Source of the DNA: Clostridiales bacterium
GTDB taxonomy: Bacteria > Bacillota > Clostridia > Saccharofermentanales > Saccharofermentanaceae
Direction: 5' to 3'
Length of the DNA: 64,000 nt
NCBI GenBank assembly: GCA_017513085.1
Contig: JAFWDK010000010.1
Span: 248,001 to 312,000, forward strand
A model generated the notes under the pieces. The model was given only the letters and a program-made list of their open reading frames with translations, was not told where the DNA came from and did no database searches. Shown here piece after piece: positions 53,196-62,438 of this stretch; position 1 is the first letter of the stretch; every line of letters starts with the position of its first letter. Both the position numbers and the translations under genes were made by a program.

Positions 53196-53978
53196 ATGAA
53201 GTCGGAATATAATGTTCAACTTGTAAACAAAAGAGTCTTGGGCGATACATGCGCTGTATTGACTTTTTCTTGCCCGGAGATCGCCGCAGAGGGGCGTCCG
53301 GGTCAGTTTATCAATCTGTCCTGCTCAAAATTTTTGAAAAGACCTTTCGGAATTATGTGTACAGATAAGGTTTCCGGAACTTTTTCAATCGGAGTTCGTA
53401 AAGTCGGCAAAGGCACAGAACAGATTTTGACTGCCAATGAAGGAGATCAATTTACTGTACTCGGCCCGCTTGGAAACGGTTTTGATTTTGACGGTGTCGG
53501 TAAACTCATCTTAGTTGGTGGCGGCACCGGTATTTTCCCGATATTCTTTGCTGCGGAATATGCGTCAGAACTCGGTATTCCGGTCACAGTCGTAAACGGA
53601 TACCGTTCCAAGGCAGATGCTTTTCTATACGAAGACTTTTCAAAGATCACCGAGAATTTCATGGTGACCACGGACAGTGGAGATCTTGGAATCAAGGGCA
53701 ATGTCATGGCTTGCTTGAGCGAACTCGACAAAGCAATAACAGATGGCGCTACCTGTTTTGTAGTCGGACCGGGAATAATGATGCAGAAAGTATCCGAATG
53801 GGCTATGGCAAATGGACTTTCCTGCTATGTTTCATTGGAGCAGCGGATGGCATGCGGAATCGGTGCTTGCCTGGTATGTGTTTGCAAGATCAAAGCCGAA
53901 CAGGAAGGAAAAGAATTTGTACACAAGAGATGCTGCAAAGATGGTCCGGTTTTCCGTGCTGAGGAGGTGATCTGGTGA
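53196..53978 (+). CDS. pyrK: Dihydroorotate dehydrogenase electron transfer subunit
   Basis: 260 residues. A ferredoxin-reductase-like FAD domain (KRPFGIMCTD and VGKGTEQILT) and an NAD domain (LILVGGGTGIFPI) are present. The [2Fe-2S] cysteines are in MACGIGACLVCVCKI and HKRCCKDGPVF. It couples class 1B PyrD to NAD+. Overlap with pyrD is 4 bases, matching equal stoichiometry of the two subunits. Confidence 0.95.
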   Translation: MKSEYNVQLVNKRVLGDTCAVLTFSCPEIAAEGRPGQFINLSCSKFLKRPFGIMCTDKVSGTFSIGVRKVGKGTEQILTANEGDQFTVLGPLGNGFDFDGVGKLILVGGGTGIFPIFFAAEYASELGIPVTVVNGYRSKADAFLYEDFSKITENFMVTTDSGDLGIKGNVMACLSELDKAITDGATCFVVGPGIMMQKVSEWAMANGLSCYVSLEQRMACGIGACLVCVCKIKAEQEGKEFVHKRCCKDGPVFRAEEVIW

Positions 53979-54892
53979 GTATTGCCGTAAAAGTAGGTGA
54001 AGTAAAACTCAAGAATCCGATTATACTTGCATCCGGTACTTGCGGATTTGGCAGAGAACTGGCTGAGTATATGGATCTTGGCAAATTAGGGGCTCTGTCT
54101 TCAAAAGGATTAACACTTCTGCCAAGAGATGGAAACAAGAGTGTCCGTGTTGCGGAGACTCCTTCCGGTATGCTGAATTGTGTAGGATTGCAGAATCCCG
54201 GCGTCGATGCTTTTCTTGAGACGGAATTAGATTATATGGTTCAGACCGGCGCGGGTGTTGTAGTCAATGTGGCAGGGCATTCTGATGAAGATTATCTGGC
54301 CATGGTAGAAAAACTTGATCCTTATAAAGAAAAGATCGATGCTTTTGAATTGAATTTCTCCTGCCCGAATGTAAAAGAAGGATGTATGGTTATCGGTTCT
54401 TCCCCTAAGGCGATCCAGTCACTCGTTTCCCGCTTAAGAAAGCTGACTGATCTCCCGTTGTGGGTAAAGCTGACTCCGAATGTCACATCTGTTTCCGAGA
54501 CTGCCAAAGGCGCGGAAGCGGGTGGTGCAGATGCCATCGTAGCCATAAATACCATGCTGGGAATGGCTATTGATATAAAAACCAGAAGACCTATCCTTCA
54601 TAACAATACGGGAGGACTTTCCGGACCTTGCGTCAAGCCGGTAGCTATCCGTATGGTACATGAGATCTATGACGCCGTGAAGATCCCGGTTGTCGGATGC
54701 GGTGGTATTTCCACCTACGAAGATGTCCTTGAATTCATGATCGCCGGCGCATCGGCAGTTGAACTCGGCACAATTTCTCTTGTACATCCGACACGTCCGG
54801 TTGAGATCGTAAATGACTTGGAACAATACGTAAAACAGAATAATATCGAAGGTTTAGCTTCCTTGACAGGAACGCTGGAAATGTGGAGGTAA
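53975..54892 (+). CDS. pyrD: Dihydroorotate dehydrogenase, class 1B catalytic subunit
   Basis: 305 residues, start GTG/ATG region at 53975 overlapping pyrK. It is an FMN TIM barrel: ILASGTCGFGRELAEY, NCVGLQNPGVDAFL, and FELNFSCPNVKEG with the class 1 catalytic cysteine. GGLSGPCVKPVAIRMV and VGCGGISTYEDVLEFMIAGA bind FMN phosphate. It oxidises dihydroorotate to orotate with PyrK. Confidence 0.95.
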   Translation: MSIAVKVGEVKLKNPIILASGTCGFGRELAEYMDLGKLGALSSKGLTLLPRDGNKSVRVAETPSGMLNCVGLQNPGVDAFLETELDYMVQTGAGVVVNVAGHSDEDYLAMVEKLDPYKEKIDAFELNFSCPNVKEGCMVIGSSPKAIQSLVSRLRKLTDLPLWVKLTPNVTSVSETAKGAEAGGADAIVAINTMLGMAIDIKTRRPILHNNTGGLSGPCVKPVAIRMVHEIYDAVKIPVVGCGGISTYEDVLEFMIAGASAVELGTISLVHPTRPVEIVNDLEQYVKQNNIEGLASLTGTLEMWR

Positions 54893-54898
54893 GATAAC

Positions 54899-55762
54899 AT
54901 GACAACAATTCAAGATTATTTATTTGCAACAAACGCAGTACGAGTAAGCGATCCGGAAAAATCGTTCTGGTATGCTTCCGGTACGCTTGGTCCTTTTTAT
55001 GTAAATACGCATTTCCTGATCGAATCAGAGGAAAAAGCAAATGAACTTCTTTCAAAGATCGAAGACGCAGCTGCCGGCGATCGTACGGATTTTCTGAGTG
55101 CTATTTTCCCGTTCATCAAAAACCAGTATGAAAGATCGGAATCCTACAAGATGGTGATCGATCAGATCGTTTCTAAGGCAAAAGAACTGGAGTTTGATTA
55201 CATCTCCGGTGGAGAACGCCGTGATTTCTTTTTCAGCGTGATGCCTGCATTCATCTTAGGAAAACCGCATGTAAGTATTTTTAAAGATGGTGAAACATAT
55301 TACTCTTCATCTGTGGAAGCCAAAGCGGTCAAAGTTGGAAAAGGAGACCTTTCCGGTAAAAAAGCACTTCATATTGCAGATTTGATCACTGAAGCTTCCA
55401 GTTATACTAATGCATGGATCCCTTCTATCCGAAATCTCGGATCAGAGATCACGGACACCATTGCCGTCATCAACCGTCTTCAGGGGGGAGAAGAGAATCT
55501 TAGAAAAGAAGGCGTGAACATGTACACCTTCGCAAATATTGAATTCTCGCTCTTTAAAGATGCTGCGGAGAAGGGGATCCTCACCGACGCCCAGAAAGAT
55601 ATGGTGGCCCGTTTTATGAAGGATCCGATCGAGTATATGAAAGAGTTTTTGTTAGCGCATCCTTCTTTCATCGACGACCAGATCGCTCTCGGCGGCAAAC
55701 CGAAGCAGCGCGCTGAAATGGCTATTTCCCGTGGATATGTACCGGGAAGAAGTGAAGTATGA
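54899..55762 (+). CDS. pyrE: Divergent orotate phosphoribosyltransferase-like protein
   Basis: 287 residues, against about 200-220 for common PyrE. It retains the OPRT outline: ASGTLGPFYVNTHFL near the start, YISGGERRDFFFSVMPAFILGKPHV in the middle, and ALHIADLITEASSYTNAW where the PRPP loop should be. That loop lacks the usual VDDVITTGGS-like glycines. As the last pyr gene, with no other pyrE in view, it is the natural candidate for making OMP from orotate. The extra C-terminal 85 residues are helical. GGAGG within the end of pyrD precedes ATG 54899. The assignment is good by context, moderate by sequence. Confidence 0.78.
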   Translation: MTTIQDYLFATNAVRVSDPEKSFWYASGTLGPFYVNTHFLIESEEKANELLSKIEDAAAGDRTDFLSAIFPFIKNQYERSESYKMVIDQIVSKAKELEFDYISGGERRDFFFSVMPAFILGKPHVSIFKDGETYYSSSVEAKAVKVGKGDLSGKKALHIADLITEASSYTNAWIPSIRNLGSEITDTIAVINRLQGGEENLRKEGVNMYTFANIEFSLFKDAAEKGILTDAQKDMVARFMKDPIEYMKEFLLAHPSFIDDQIALGGKPKQRAEMAISRGYVPGRSEV

Positions 55763-56319
55763 CGCCCGGCGAAAGGATCACATCAAAACTGAAGATCCCG
55801 TATTCGTTGCAATACGGAAAACGAAGAAGACTAAAGATCACGCTCGATATTCACGGGCGTGTTCTTGCCTTCGCGCCCTTACGTCTGACGATCCGGGAAA
55901 TCGAAAGCTTTATAGAGGAGCATGCAGACTGGATCGAAAAGAACAGAAAAAAGCTTTTGTCCGACATTGTGCTGTCTTCTGATGACAGTATAGAGAAAAA
56001 GAAACGAAAAGCAGACGAACTAAAGCTTTGGGCCGGTTCTTTTCTTGAAAAATACGAGGGAAGACGTCCGAAAAGAATTACGATCCGCGAAATGAGCAGC
56101 AGGTGGGGATCGTGCTCTTCGTCAGGTAATATATCGCTGAATCTTTATCTGTATGAAGTGGACGAGTCTCTCCGCGAATATGTCCTGATACATGAATTGT
56201 CTCATCTTTATCAGATGAACCATTCGCCGTTGTTTTGGAATAAAGTATCCGAGATTTGTCCGGATTACCGTGAGAGACGGAAAGCGCTCCGCAAATATCG
56301 TCTGCCCGGAAAAAGATAA
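55759..56319 (+). CDS. YgjP/SprT-like zinc metallopeptidase-fold protein (DUF45)
   Basis: 186 residues. A basic N-terminal beta-region (LKITLDIHGRVLAFAP) precedes SSRWGSCSSSGNISLN and the zinc motif HELSHLYQMNHSPLFW (about 149-164), the DUF45/YgjP signature. The E. coli relative has been reported as a UTP pyrophosphatase, which would be interesting beside a pyrimidine operon, but the link is only positional. The ATG overlaps the end of pyrE by 4 bases. Confidence 0.88.
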   Translation: MTPGERITSKLKIPYSLQYGKRRRLKITLDIHGRVLAFAPLRLTIREIESFIEEHADWIEKNRKKLLSDIVLSSDDSIEKKKRKADELKLWAGSFLEKYEGRRPKRITIREMSSRWGSCSSSGNISLNLYLYEVDESLREYVLIHELSHLYQMNHSPLFWNKVSEICPDYRERRKALRKYRLPGKR

Positions 56320-56396
56320 ATCCTGTAAAATGTGTTGTATTTATTGTTTTTTGGTATACTAGAAATTGATCTAATATCGACGATGAGGGCATAAAT

Positions 56397-58100
56397 ATGA
56401 AAAACATTCCACTTTATGAAGTCCGACACATTGAAGATCTGCGCGATATGCTGAAGCAGAGCGTTGAGTTATACGGTGATCAGCCGCTTTTCTATTATAA
56501 AAAAGTGAAGGGTGGCGACTACGAATACTATACGTTTAAAGAGTATAACCGTTCTGTTCAGGCGATGGGTACAGGTCTTTCGCACCTTTGTGGTTTAGGC
56601 TCGCGTATCGCGATTCTTGCTGAGACCAGATATGAATGGTATGTAAGTTATTTGGCAACTACGAACGGTACCGGCATTGTGGTTCCTTTGGACAAAGAAC
56701 TTCCTCCGGACGAGGTAGCCAGCTGTTTGAACCGTGCAGAGGTCAGCTGCATTATCTATTCTTCCTCAAAACAGAATGTTCTTGATCAGATCAAAGATCA
56801 GATCCCGAATGTAAAGTATTTTATCTGCATGGATAAGACCGATAAGGACGGCGTGCAGTACTTTTACGATGTATTGAATAAAGGTCAGGAACTCCTTGAT
56901 TCCGGAGACCGTCTGTTCCTGGATGCACCGATCGATCGGGAAGCTATGACCGTGCTGCTTTTCACTAGTGGTACTACGGATCGTTCCAAGGCGGTTATGC
57001 TGTGCCAGAAGAATATCTGCAAAAACCTTGAAGGTATGTGCTCCATGCTTTATATCGATCAGAATGATATGTTCCTGTCAGTCCTTCCTTTGCACCATAC
57101 TTATGAATGCACTTGTGGTTTTCTGTGTCAGGTTTATCGTGGCTCACATATTGCGATCTGCGAAGGTCTTCGCTATATCGTGCCGAATATGCAGCAATCC
57201 AAAGTATCCATCATACTGGTTGTACCGCTCATGCTTGAAAAATTTCATAAAAGCATCATGTCCAAGGCGAAAGCAACTAAGAAAATGGCCCGTAAATTTG
57301 AGTTTGGGCGTAAACTCTGCCGTTTCCTTCTGTTCTTTGGTATCGACAAGCGTAAGAAGATCTTCAAACAGGTCCATGAGACATTCGGTGGTAATCTTCG
57401 AATGATCATCAGCGGCGGTGCTGCCATCGATCCTCAGATCATGCAGGACATGCAGGATATGGGTTTTGGCTGTGTACAAGGTTATGGACTTACCGAGTGT
57501 GCACCGATCCTTGCCTTAAACCGTGACTGTGATTTCAATAACCGTGCGGCAGGTCTTCCGCTTCCGGATGTTGATGTACAAGTTATTGATAAAGATGAGA
57601 ATGGTATTGGCGAGTTTATCGCGAAGGGCGACAATGTCATGCTTGGCTACTACAAGGATGAGGAAGCTACCAAGGCCGCTTTAGATGAAAACGGTTACTA
57701 CCATACCGGCGATCTGGGATATATTGATAAAGACGGATTCTGTATCATTACCGGTCGAAAGAAGAATGTCATTATCGCCAAGAACGGTAAAAATGTATTC
57801 CCGGAAGAAATCGAAACTATGCTTTGTATGTCTGAATATGTTGAAGAGTGCCTGGTTTCCGGTGATGAAGAGAATGATGATGTTATTATCACCGCGACGA
57901 TCTTCCCGTGTATGGAAGAAGTCAAGAAACTTCTCGGTGAGAATCCGGATGATGATGCGATACAGAGTCTTTTGGAGGATGAAGTTTCTAAGGTTAATAA
58001 GAATCTGGTCAACTATAAACATATCAAGCGCGTGATCCTTAGAGAGACCGAGTTTGATAAAACAACAAGCAAGAAGATCAGAAGACAATATAAGAAGTAA
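56397..58100 (+). CDS. AMP-forming long-chain acyl-CoA synthetase-like enzyme
   Basis: 567 residues. The AMP-binding motif is LLFTSGTTDRSKAVML (about 185-200), with YGLTECAP (about 362-369), YHTGDLGYIDKDGF (about 431-444) and the late catalytic lysine in TTSKKIRRQYKK. It activates a carboxylic acid, probably a fatty acid, to the acyl-CoA or acyl adenylate. The central insertion with KKMARKFEFGRKLCRF is basic and may touch the membrane. GAGGG precedes the ATG, and a TATACT -10 lies at 56355-56360 without a clear -35. Confidence 0.9.
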   Translation: MKNIPLYEVRHIEDLRDMLKQSVELYGDQPLFYYKKVKGGDYEYYTFKEYNRSVQAMGTGLSHLCGLGSRIAILAETRYEWYVSYLATTNGTGIVVPLDKELPPDEVASCLNRAEVSCIIYSSSKQNVLDQIKDQIPNVKYFICMDKTDKDGVQYFYDVLNKGQELLDSGDRLFLDAPIDREAMTVLLFTSGTTDRSKAVMLCQKNICKNLEGMCSMLYIDQNDMFLSVLPLHHTYECTCGFLCQVYRGSHIAICEGLRYIVPNMQQSKVSIILVVPLMLEKFHKSIMSKAKATKKMARKFEFGRKLCRFLLFFGIDKRKKIFKQVHETFGGNLRMIISGGAAIDPQIMQDMQDMGFGCVQGYGLTECAPILALNRDCDFNNRAAGLPLPDVDVQVIDKDENGIGEFIAKGDNVMLGYYKDEEATKAALDENGYYHTGDLGYIDKDGFCIITGRKKNVIIAKNGKNVFPEEIETMLCMSEYVEECLVSGDEENDDVIITATIFPCMEEVKKLLGENPDDDAIQSLLEDEVSKVNKNLVNYKHIKRVILRETEFDKTTSKKIRRQYKK

Positions 58101-58115
58101 TAAGGAGGCATCTGA

Positions 58116-59501
58116 ATGTTATCCACCGCAAGTATGGAGCGAATCCTCGCCGCGGCGCTTTCCCACGGCGGAGATTTCTCGGAAATCTATATCGAGCGGA
58201 CAAAATTATCGTCAGTGTCGTTGTTGAACGGCGTAGTAGAGAATACCGGTTCAAGTATTGATTGCGGAATCGGTATTCGCATTTTGGAAGGCGATAAATG
58301 TGTCTACGTGTATTCTAACGATATATACAATGAAGAAAAACTGATCCAAATGGCAAAGAATGCTTCGGCTTCATTGAAGGAAGTGCCTGGAGGAAGAACG
58401 GTTTACCTTAAACCTGTGATCGAATATAAGTCGCAGCCTTGCATTATTTCGCCATCTTCCGTTGCGAAGTCTGATAAAGTATATAAGCTTCGTAAGGCCG
58501 GTGAAACCGCCAAGAACTACTCATCTATGATTTCCCAGACTTCTGCAGCCTGCTCGGATGCGGAAAAGGAAATCTGGATCGCTAATTCGGAAGGCCTTTC
58601 CGTTTCGGATACCCGTTGCCGTACCAGACTCATCATTCAGGCTATCGCCAGTGACGGAAACGACAAACAAACCGGTTATTTCGGCCCTGGAAGTGGAGAA
58701 GGTTTCGAATTCGTCGAGAAATATGATCTTGATGAAAAGGCAAGAGAAGCCGCTCGTATCGCTTCGACGATGATATCCGCCAAACCTTGTCCATCCGGAA
58801 AGATGCCTGTTGTCATCGGCAATGCTTTTGGAGGAGTAATCTTCCACGAAGCCTGTGGACATGCATTGGAAGCTACTGCTGTCGGCATACGTGCGTCCTA
58901 TTTTACCGATAAAAAAGGACTTGCTATTGCCAGCCCGATAGTTACTGCGTATGACGATGCCAAGATCAACAAAGAATGGGGTAGTTACGATGTCGATGAT
59001 GAAGGAACACCTTCCACGACGAATCTTCTTATCAAGGACGGTATTTTGAACAGTTATCTTGTAGATCGTATCGGCAGCCGGAGAATGGGTGAACCTTCTA
59101 CAGGATGTGCAAGAAGACAGAATTACTCCTATGCGCCGACATCCCGTATGTCTAATACATTCATAGCTGCAGGAAAGAGTACGAAAGACGAGATCATTTC
59201 TGACACAGAATACGGGCTTTATGCATGCAACATGGGTGGCGGTTCTGTCGATACATCAACGGGAGAGTTCAATTTTGCCGTGAATGAAGCGTATATTATT
59301 CGTAATGGTAAGATTTGCGAGCCGGTTAAGGGAGCCACTCTGATTGGAAAAGGCAATGAAGTTCTTATGAACATCGATAAAGTGGGAGACGATCTGGCTT
59401 TGTCCCAGGGTATTTGTGGCTCCAGTAGTGGAAACATACCTGTGGATGTCGGACAGCCTACTATCCGCGTTTCAGAGATCACTGTCGGTGGACAGGCATA
59501 A
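58116..59501 (+). CDS. tldD: TldD-like metalloprotease subunit
   Basis: 461 residues, normal length. The zinc motif HEACGH (244-249) is the HExxxH type specific to active TldD subunits. Other family marks are EIYIERTKLSSVSLLNGVVE at 19-38, GVIFHEACGHALEA and NMGGGSVDTSTGEFNFAVNE. With its partner it forms a protease that cleaves small unfolded peptides and can process modified peptides. AAGGAGG precedes ATG 58116. The partner gene follows after 12 bases. Confidence 0.93.
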   Translation: MLSTASMERILAAALSHGGDFSEIYIERTKLSSVSLLNGVVENTGSSIDCGIGIRILEGDKCVYVYSNDIYNEEKLIQMAKNASASLKEVPGGRTVYLKPVIEYKSQPCIISPSSVAKSDKVYKLRKAGETAKNYSSMISQTSAACSDAEKEIWIANSEGLSVSDTRCRTRLIIQAIASDGNDKQTGYFGPGSGEGFEFVEKYDLDEKAREAARIASTMISAKPCPSGKMPVVIGNAFGGVIFHEACGHALEATAVGIRASYFTDKKGLAIASPIVTAYDDAKINKEWGSYDVDDEGTPSTTNLLIKDGILNSYLVDRIGSRRMGEPSTGCARRQNYSYAPTSRMSNTFIAAGKSTKDEIISDTEYGLYACNMGGGSVDTSTGEFNFAVNEAYIIRNGKICEPVKGATLIGKGNEVLMNIDKVGDDLALSQGICGSSSGNIPVDVGQPTIRVSEITVGGQA

Positions 59502-59513
59502 GAAGGGAAGAAT

Positions 59514-60872
59514 ATGGAAACAAGAATTCGTTCGTTAATAGATCAGCTTTTAAAGCAAGCAGCCGAAGAAGGCTTTTTGGAGTCTGAAGTATTTTTTGAG
59601 TCTGATGTTTCTACTTCTGTTCAGGCTCTGGAAGGGAAGATCGTCCAATATGAGAGTTCTGATGCTTCCGGACTTTCATTCCGTGGCCTTTTCAATGGCC
59701 AGATGGGTTATGCCTATACTGAGGATATCTCGGAAGATATGATCCCGTTTCTGCTTTCTCAGGCTAAAGATAATTGCCGGATCCTCGAAGTCAAAGAAAA
59801 AGTTACAGTGTATGAGGGAGAAAAGGAGTATCCTGAGTGTGAATTCTTCAACGAAGATCTTATTAAGATCGGGTACAATGAGCTGGCTGACACGGCGCTT
59901 CAACTGGAAAAGAAAACGTTGGCGTATGATTCTCGAATAGAATCTGTCGATGATTGCTATGTGGTGTATTCAAGCGGAGAACTTCTGATCACCAATTCCA
60001 AGGGAATGGTCTGTGAAAGTAAAGAAAACGGCATTTCTGTATATATTGGATGCCGTGCCCGTGATGGCGAAGATGTGCAAACAGCAGGAAAAAGCTGGTC
60101 TTTCACATCTTATGATCAACTGAACATGGACGAATGCGCGATGACAGTCGGTAAAAAAGTAATCGAAAAACTTGGCGCACACTCGGTTCCATCGGTCAAA
60201 ACTTCGATCGTATTAGACAGATTTGCCGCAAGAAGCCTGCTTGGCGCATTTGCGGGTGCTTTTTCCGCAGAAGCCATGCAAAAAGGACTTTCCCGTCTTG
60301 CCGGCCGTGTCGGAGAAAAGATCGCGAATACCAACATTACGCTGATCGATGAAGGTATGATCGGTGATTCTCCACTGTGTATTCCTTTTGACTCGGAAGG
60401 CGTTTCGGCTAAGCGTACTGTTCTGATCGATAAAGGCGTATTTGTCTCGGCACTGCATAACCGGAAAACTGCTTTGGTAGAGGGGACTGTGAGTACAGGT
60501 AATGGATTCCGTGGCGGAGCCAAGGGGTCTCTTGGTATTTCTCCTACGAATCTCCATTTTGAAAAAGGTACTCTTTCATTTGAGGCGCTTCTGGAAAAGA
60601 TGAAGGATGGAATTCTGATCACGGCTCTTCACGGCTTGCATGCCGGTGTAAACGGCATTTCCGGTGATTTTTCTCTTATGACGGAGGGATTCCTTGTAAA
60701 AGATGGAAAAATCACTGAGCCGGTCAATCAGATCACTGTAGCAGATAATTTCTTTGATGTGCTTCTTAAGATTGAAGATCTTGCAGATGATGTGGATTAT
60801 TATGCTTTTGACGGATCCCACATTCAGTCTCCAAGCTTATTGATTCCGAACGTTTCGGTCGCTGGTGAATGA
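59514..60872 (+). CDS. pmbA: PmbA/TldE-like metalloprotease partner subunit
   Basis: 452 residues. ESEVFFESDVSTSVQALEGK near the start and FRGGAKGSLGISPTNLHFE near 325 are typical of PmbA/TldE. It lacks the HExxxH motif, as expected for the non-zinc subunit of the TldD/E complex. GAAGGGAAG precedes ATG 59514. It ends 2 bases before the stop of the convergent penicillin-binding-protein-like gene. Confidence 0.92.
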   Translation: METRIRSLIDQLLKQAAEEGFLESEVFFESDVSTSVQALEGKIVQYESSDASGLSFRGLFNGQMGYAYTEDISEDMIPFLLSQAKDNCRILEVKEKVTVYEGEKEYPECEFFNEDLIKIGYNELADTALQLEKKTLAYDSRIESVDDCYVVYSSGELLITNSKGMVCESKENGISVYIGCRARDGEDVQTAGKSWSFTSYDQLNMDECAMTVGKKVIEKLGAHSVPSVKTSIVLDRFAARSLLGAFAGAFSAEAMQKGLSRLAGRVGEKIANTNITLIDEGMIGDSPLCIPFDSEGVSAKRTVLIDKGVFVSALHNRKTALVEGTVSTGNGFRGGAKGSLGISPTNLHFEKGTLSFEALLEKMKDGILITALHGLHAGVNGISGDFSLMTEGFLVKDGKITEPVNQITVADNFFDVLLKIEDLADDVDYYAFDGSHIQSPSLLIPNVSVAGE

Positions 60873-60874
60873 TC

Positions 60875-62311
60875 TTATAACACAGTCGGATTTCGATGGT
60901 TTTTGCGTAGTTTTCTTTTCCTGGTCATTTTGATGAAAAGGCTTATTGCGAATACCGTTAAGAAAAGAAGAAGAAGTCCTACAAATGAAACAATGATCAT
61001 GTTTACGATACTAAAGGTTGAAGCATCTTTAGTATCTTTTTTTGTATCTTCTTTAACCGTGCTGTTTACGATTTGGATAGAAATGTAGCCGATGCGGTAT
61101 CTGGTTTCATTGCTGAATACCCGGTCAACCGGAACGACGACTGTCTGCTCACTTAATTGAGGTGAGATCGTGACTTTCGAAAGATCTACGACAGTACTGT
61201 ATCCGCTATCTGTAAGGGATAAAGGTACGGAGTAGTATTTCAGGCTGGTGATATTGATGGAATCGATCCGTAGATCCGTGCCTTCAAGTGCGCTCTGGAT
61301 CTGTGAGATGGTTGTCTTTTCAGGATCGGCAAACTCGGAATCTTCAATTTTGGTCGTGGTATATTTACTGAAACAGTATTCGAGAAGTTCCATCATTTCG
61401 CTGTATCTCTTCTCCGCGTCAGATGCACGCATCATAACACCGACCAGTCGTTTTCCTTCTTTCTCTGCTCCGGCAATGATAGTATATCCTAAGCCTTCCG
61501 TATAACCTGTTTTTCCGCCGATATAGTACTCATATGCAAGCTGCGGGGAAGAGATATATCTGTTTCCGTTATTTAAAATGCGCTTGTCGTTGTACTTATT
61601 TGTTGGCTCCATTGTGTAGGATAGACTTGTTGCAATGCTGATATATGTCGGATGATTCAGTGCTTCTTTAAGGATTAAAGCGAGATCATGGCATGTCGAA
61701 TAATGGTCATAATCAGATTTTCCATAAGGGTTGGAAAAGTGAGTATGGGTACAGCCGAGCTCCATCGCGCGCTTGTTCATTAAATCTACGAATGATTTTT
61801 CGGACCCGGCCATTTCAATGGCCAGCGCCATGCAGGCGTCGTTTGCGGATTTTAAAATGCAGGAATAAAGACACTCTTCTACTGTAACGATCTCGCCCTC
61901 CTCAAATCCAATACGTACAAAATCTCTCGGAATCGTTTCGTACATGCTCGGTTTGAATGTGATCTTATCCGATAACTGCAGGTTTTCCAAAGCAAGAAGA
62001 ACAGTCATGATCTGCGTGATGCTGGCCGGTTCCATCTGGCTTTCATAATCTTTACCGATCAGCATGGTGTCCGAAAGAGCGTCATAGACGAGATATCCGT
62101 TTGCATTCGGCTCGATAAGCCCTGACGGTGAAGGGTCCAGAAGACCTTCTACAGGATTCCCGGGTTGGTCGGTTGATTCTTGACGGACATCCTCAGTATT
62201 CTTGCTTTCGTCTGCAAAAAGAAGTTTGAAAGGAAAGAATGAACATAGGAAAACGACGGCTAGAAAACCGGCGATCATCTCTAACGTACGCGAGTGCTTC
62301 TTCCTGTTCAT
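60875..62311 (-). CDS. D-alanyl-D-alanine carboxypeptidase-family protein (DacF/PBP5-like) with altered SxxK motif
   Basis: 478 residues from ATG 62311, where GGTGGAG lies 7 bases upstream. A signal/anchor helix (about 11-35) leads to a peptidase S11 domain. The motif that should read SxxK is Ser97-Ile-Thr-Gln100, so the general-base lysine is replaced by glutamine (codon CAG, 62014-62012). SAN (155-157) and KTG (267-269) are intact. A beta domain and then a C-terminal membrane helix (about 428-455) follow; the usual anchor is an amphipathic helix. It may trim peptidoglycan weakly, bind it without catalysis, or carry a sequencing error; one base separates CAG from AAG. Confidence 0.9.
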   Translation of the reverse strand: MNRKKHSRTLEMIAGFLAVVFLCSFFPFKLLFADESKNTEDVRQESTDQPGNPVEGLLDPSPSGLIEPNANGYLVYDALSDTMLIGKDYESQMEPASITQIMTVLLALENLQLSDKITFKPSMYETIPRDFVRIGFEEGEIVTVEECLYSCILKSANDACMALAIEMAGSEKSFVDLMNKRAMELGCTHTHFSNPYGKSDYDHYSTCHDLALILKEALNHPTYISIATSLSYTMEPTNKYNDKRILNNGNRYISSPQLAYEYYIGGKTGYTEGLGYTIIAGAEKEGKRLVGVMMRASDAEKRYSEMMELLEYCFSKYTTTKIEDSEFADPEKTTISQIQSALEGTDLRIDSINITSLKYYSVPLSLTDSGYSTVVDLSKVTISPQLSEQTVVVPVDRVFSNETRYRIGYISIQIVNSTVKEDTKKDTKDASTFSIVNMIIVSFVGLLLLFLTVFAISLFIKMTRKRKLRKNHRNPTVL

Positions 62312-62357
62312 CTTCATGCTCCACCTGTATTTTTTTCGATTCGATCGATTTTTTTCA

Positions 62358-62386
62358 TTCACAAACCCCGTTAATTCATGTATCAT
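62358..62386 (+). promoter_or_regulatory. Promoter of miaB
   Basis: TTCACA (62358-62363), a 17-base spacer and TATCAT (62381-62386), each one base from consensus. Confidence 0.6.
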
Positions 62387-62438
62387 TAAAGGGTCAAAAA
62401 CAACGAAATAAATCGAAGTAGAAATCGAGGTAATTTAC

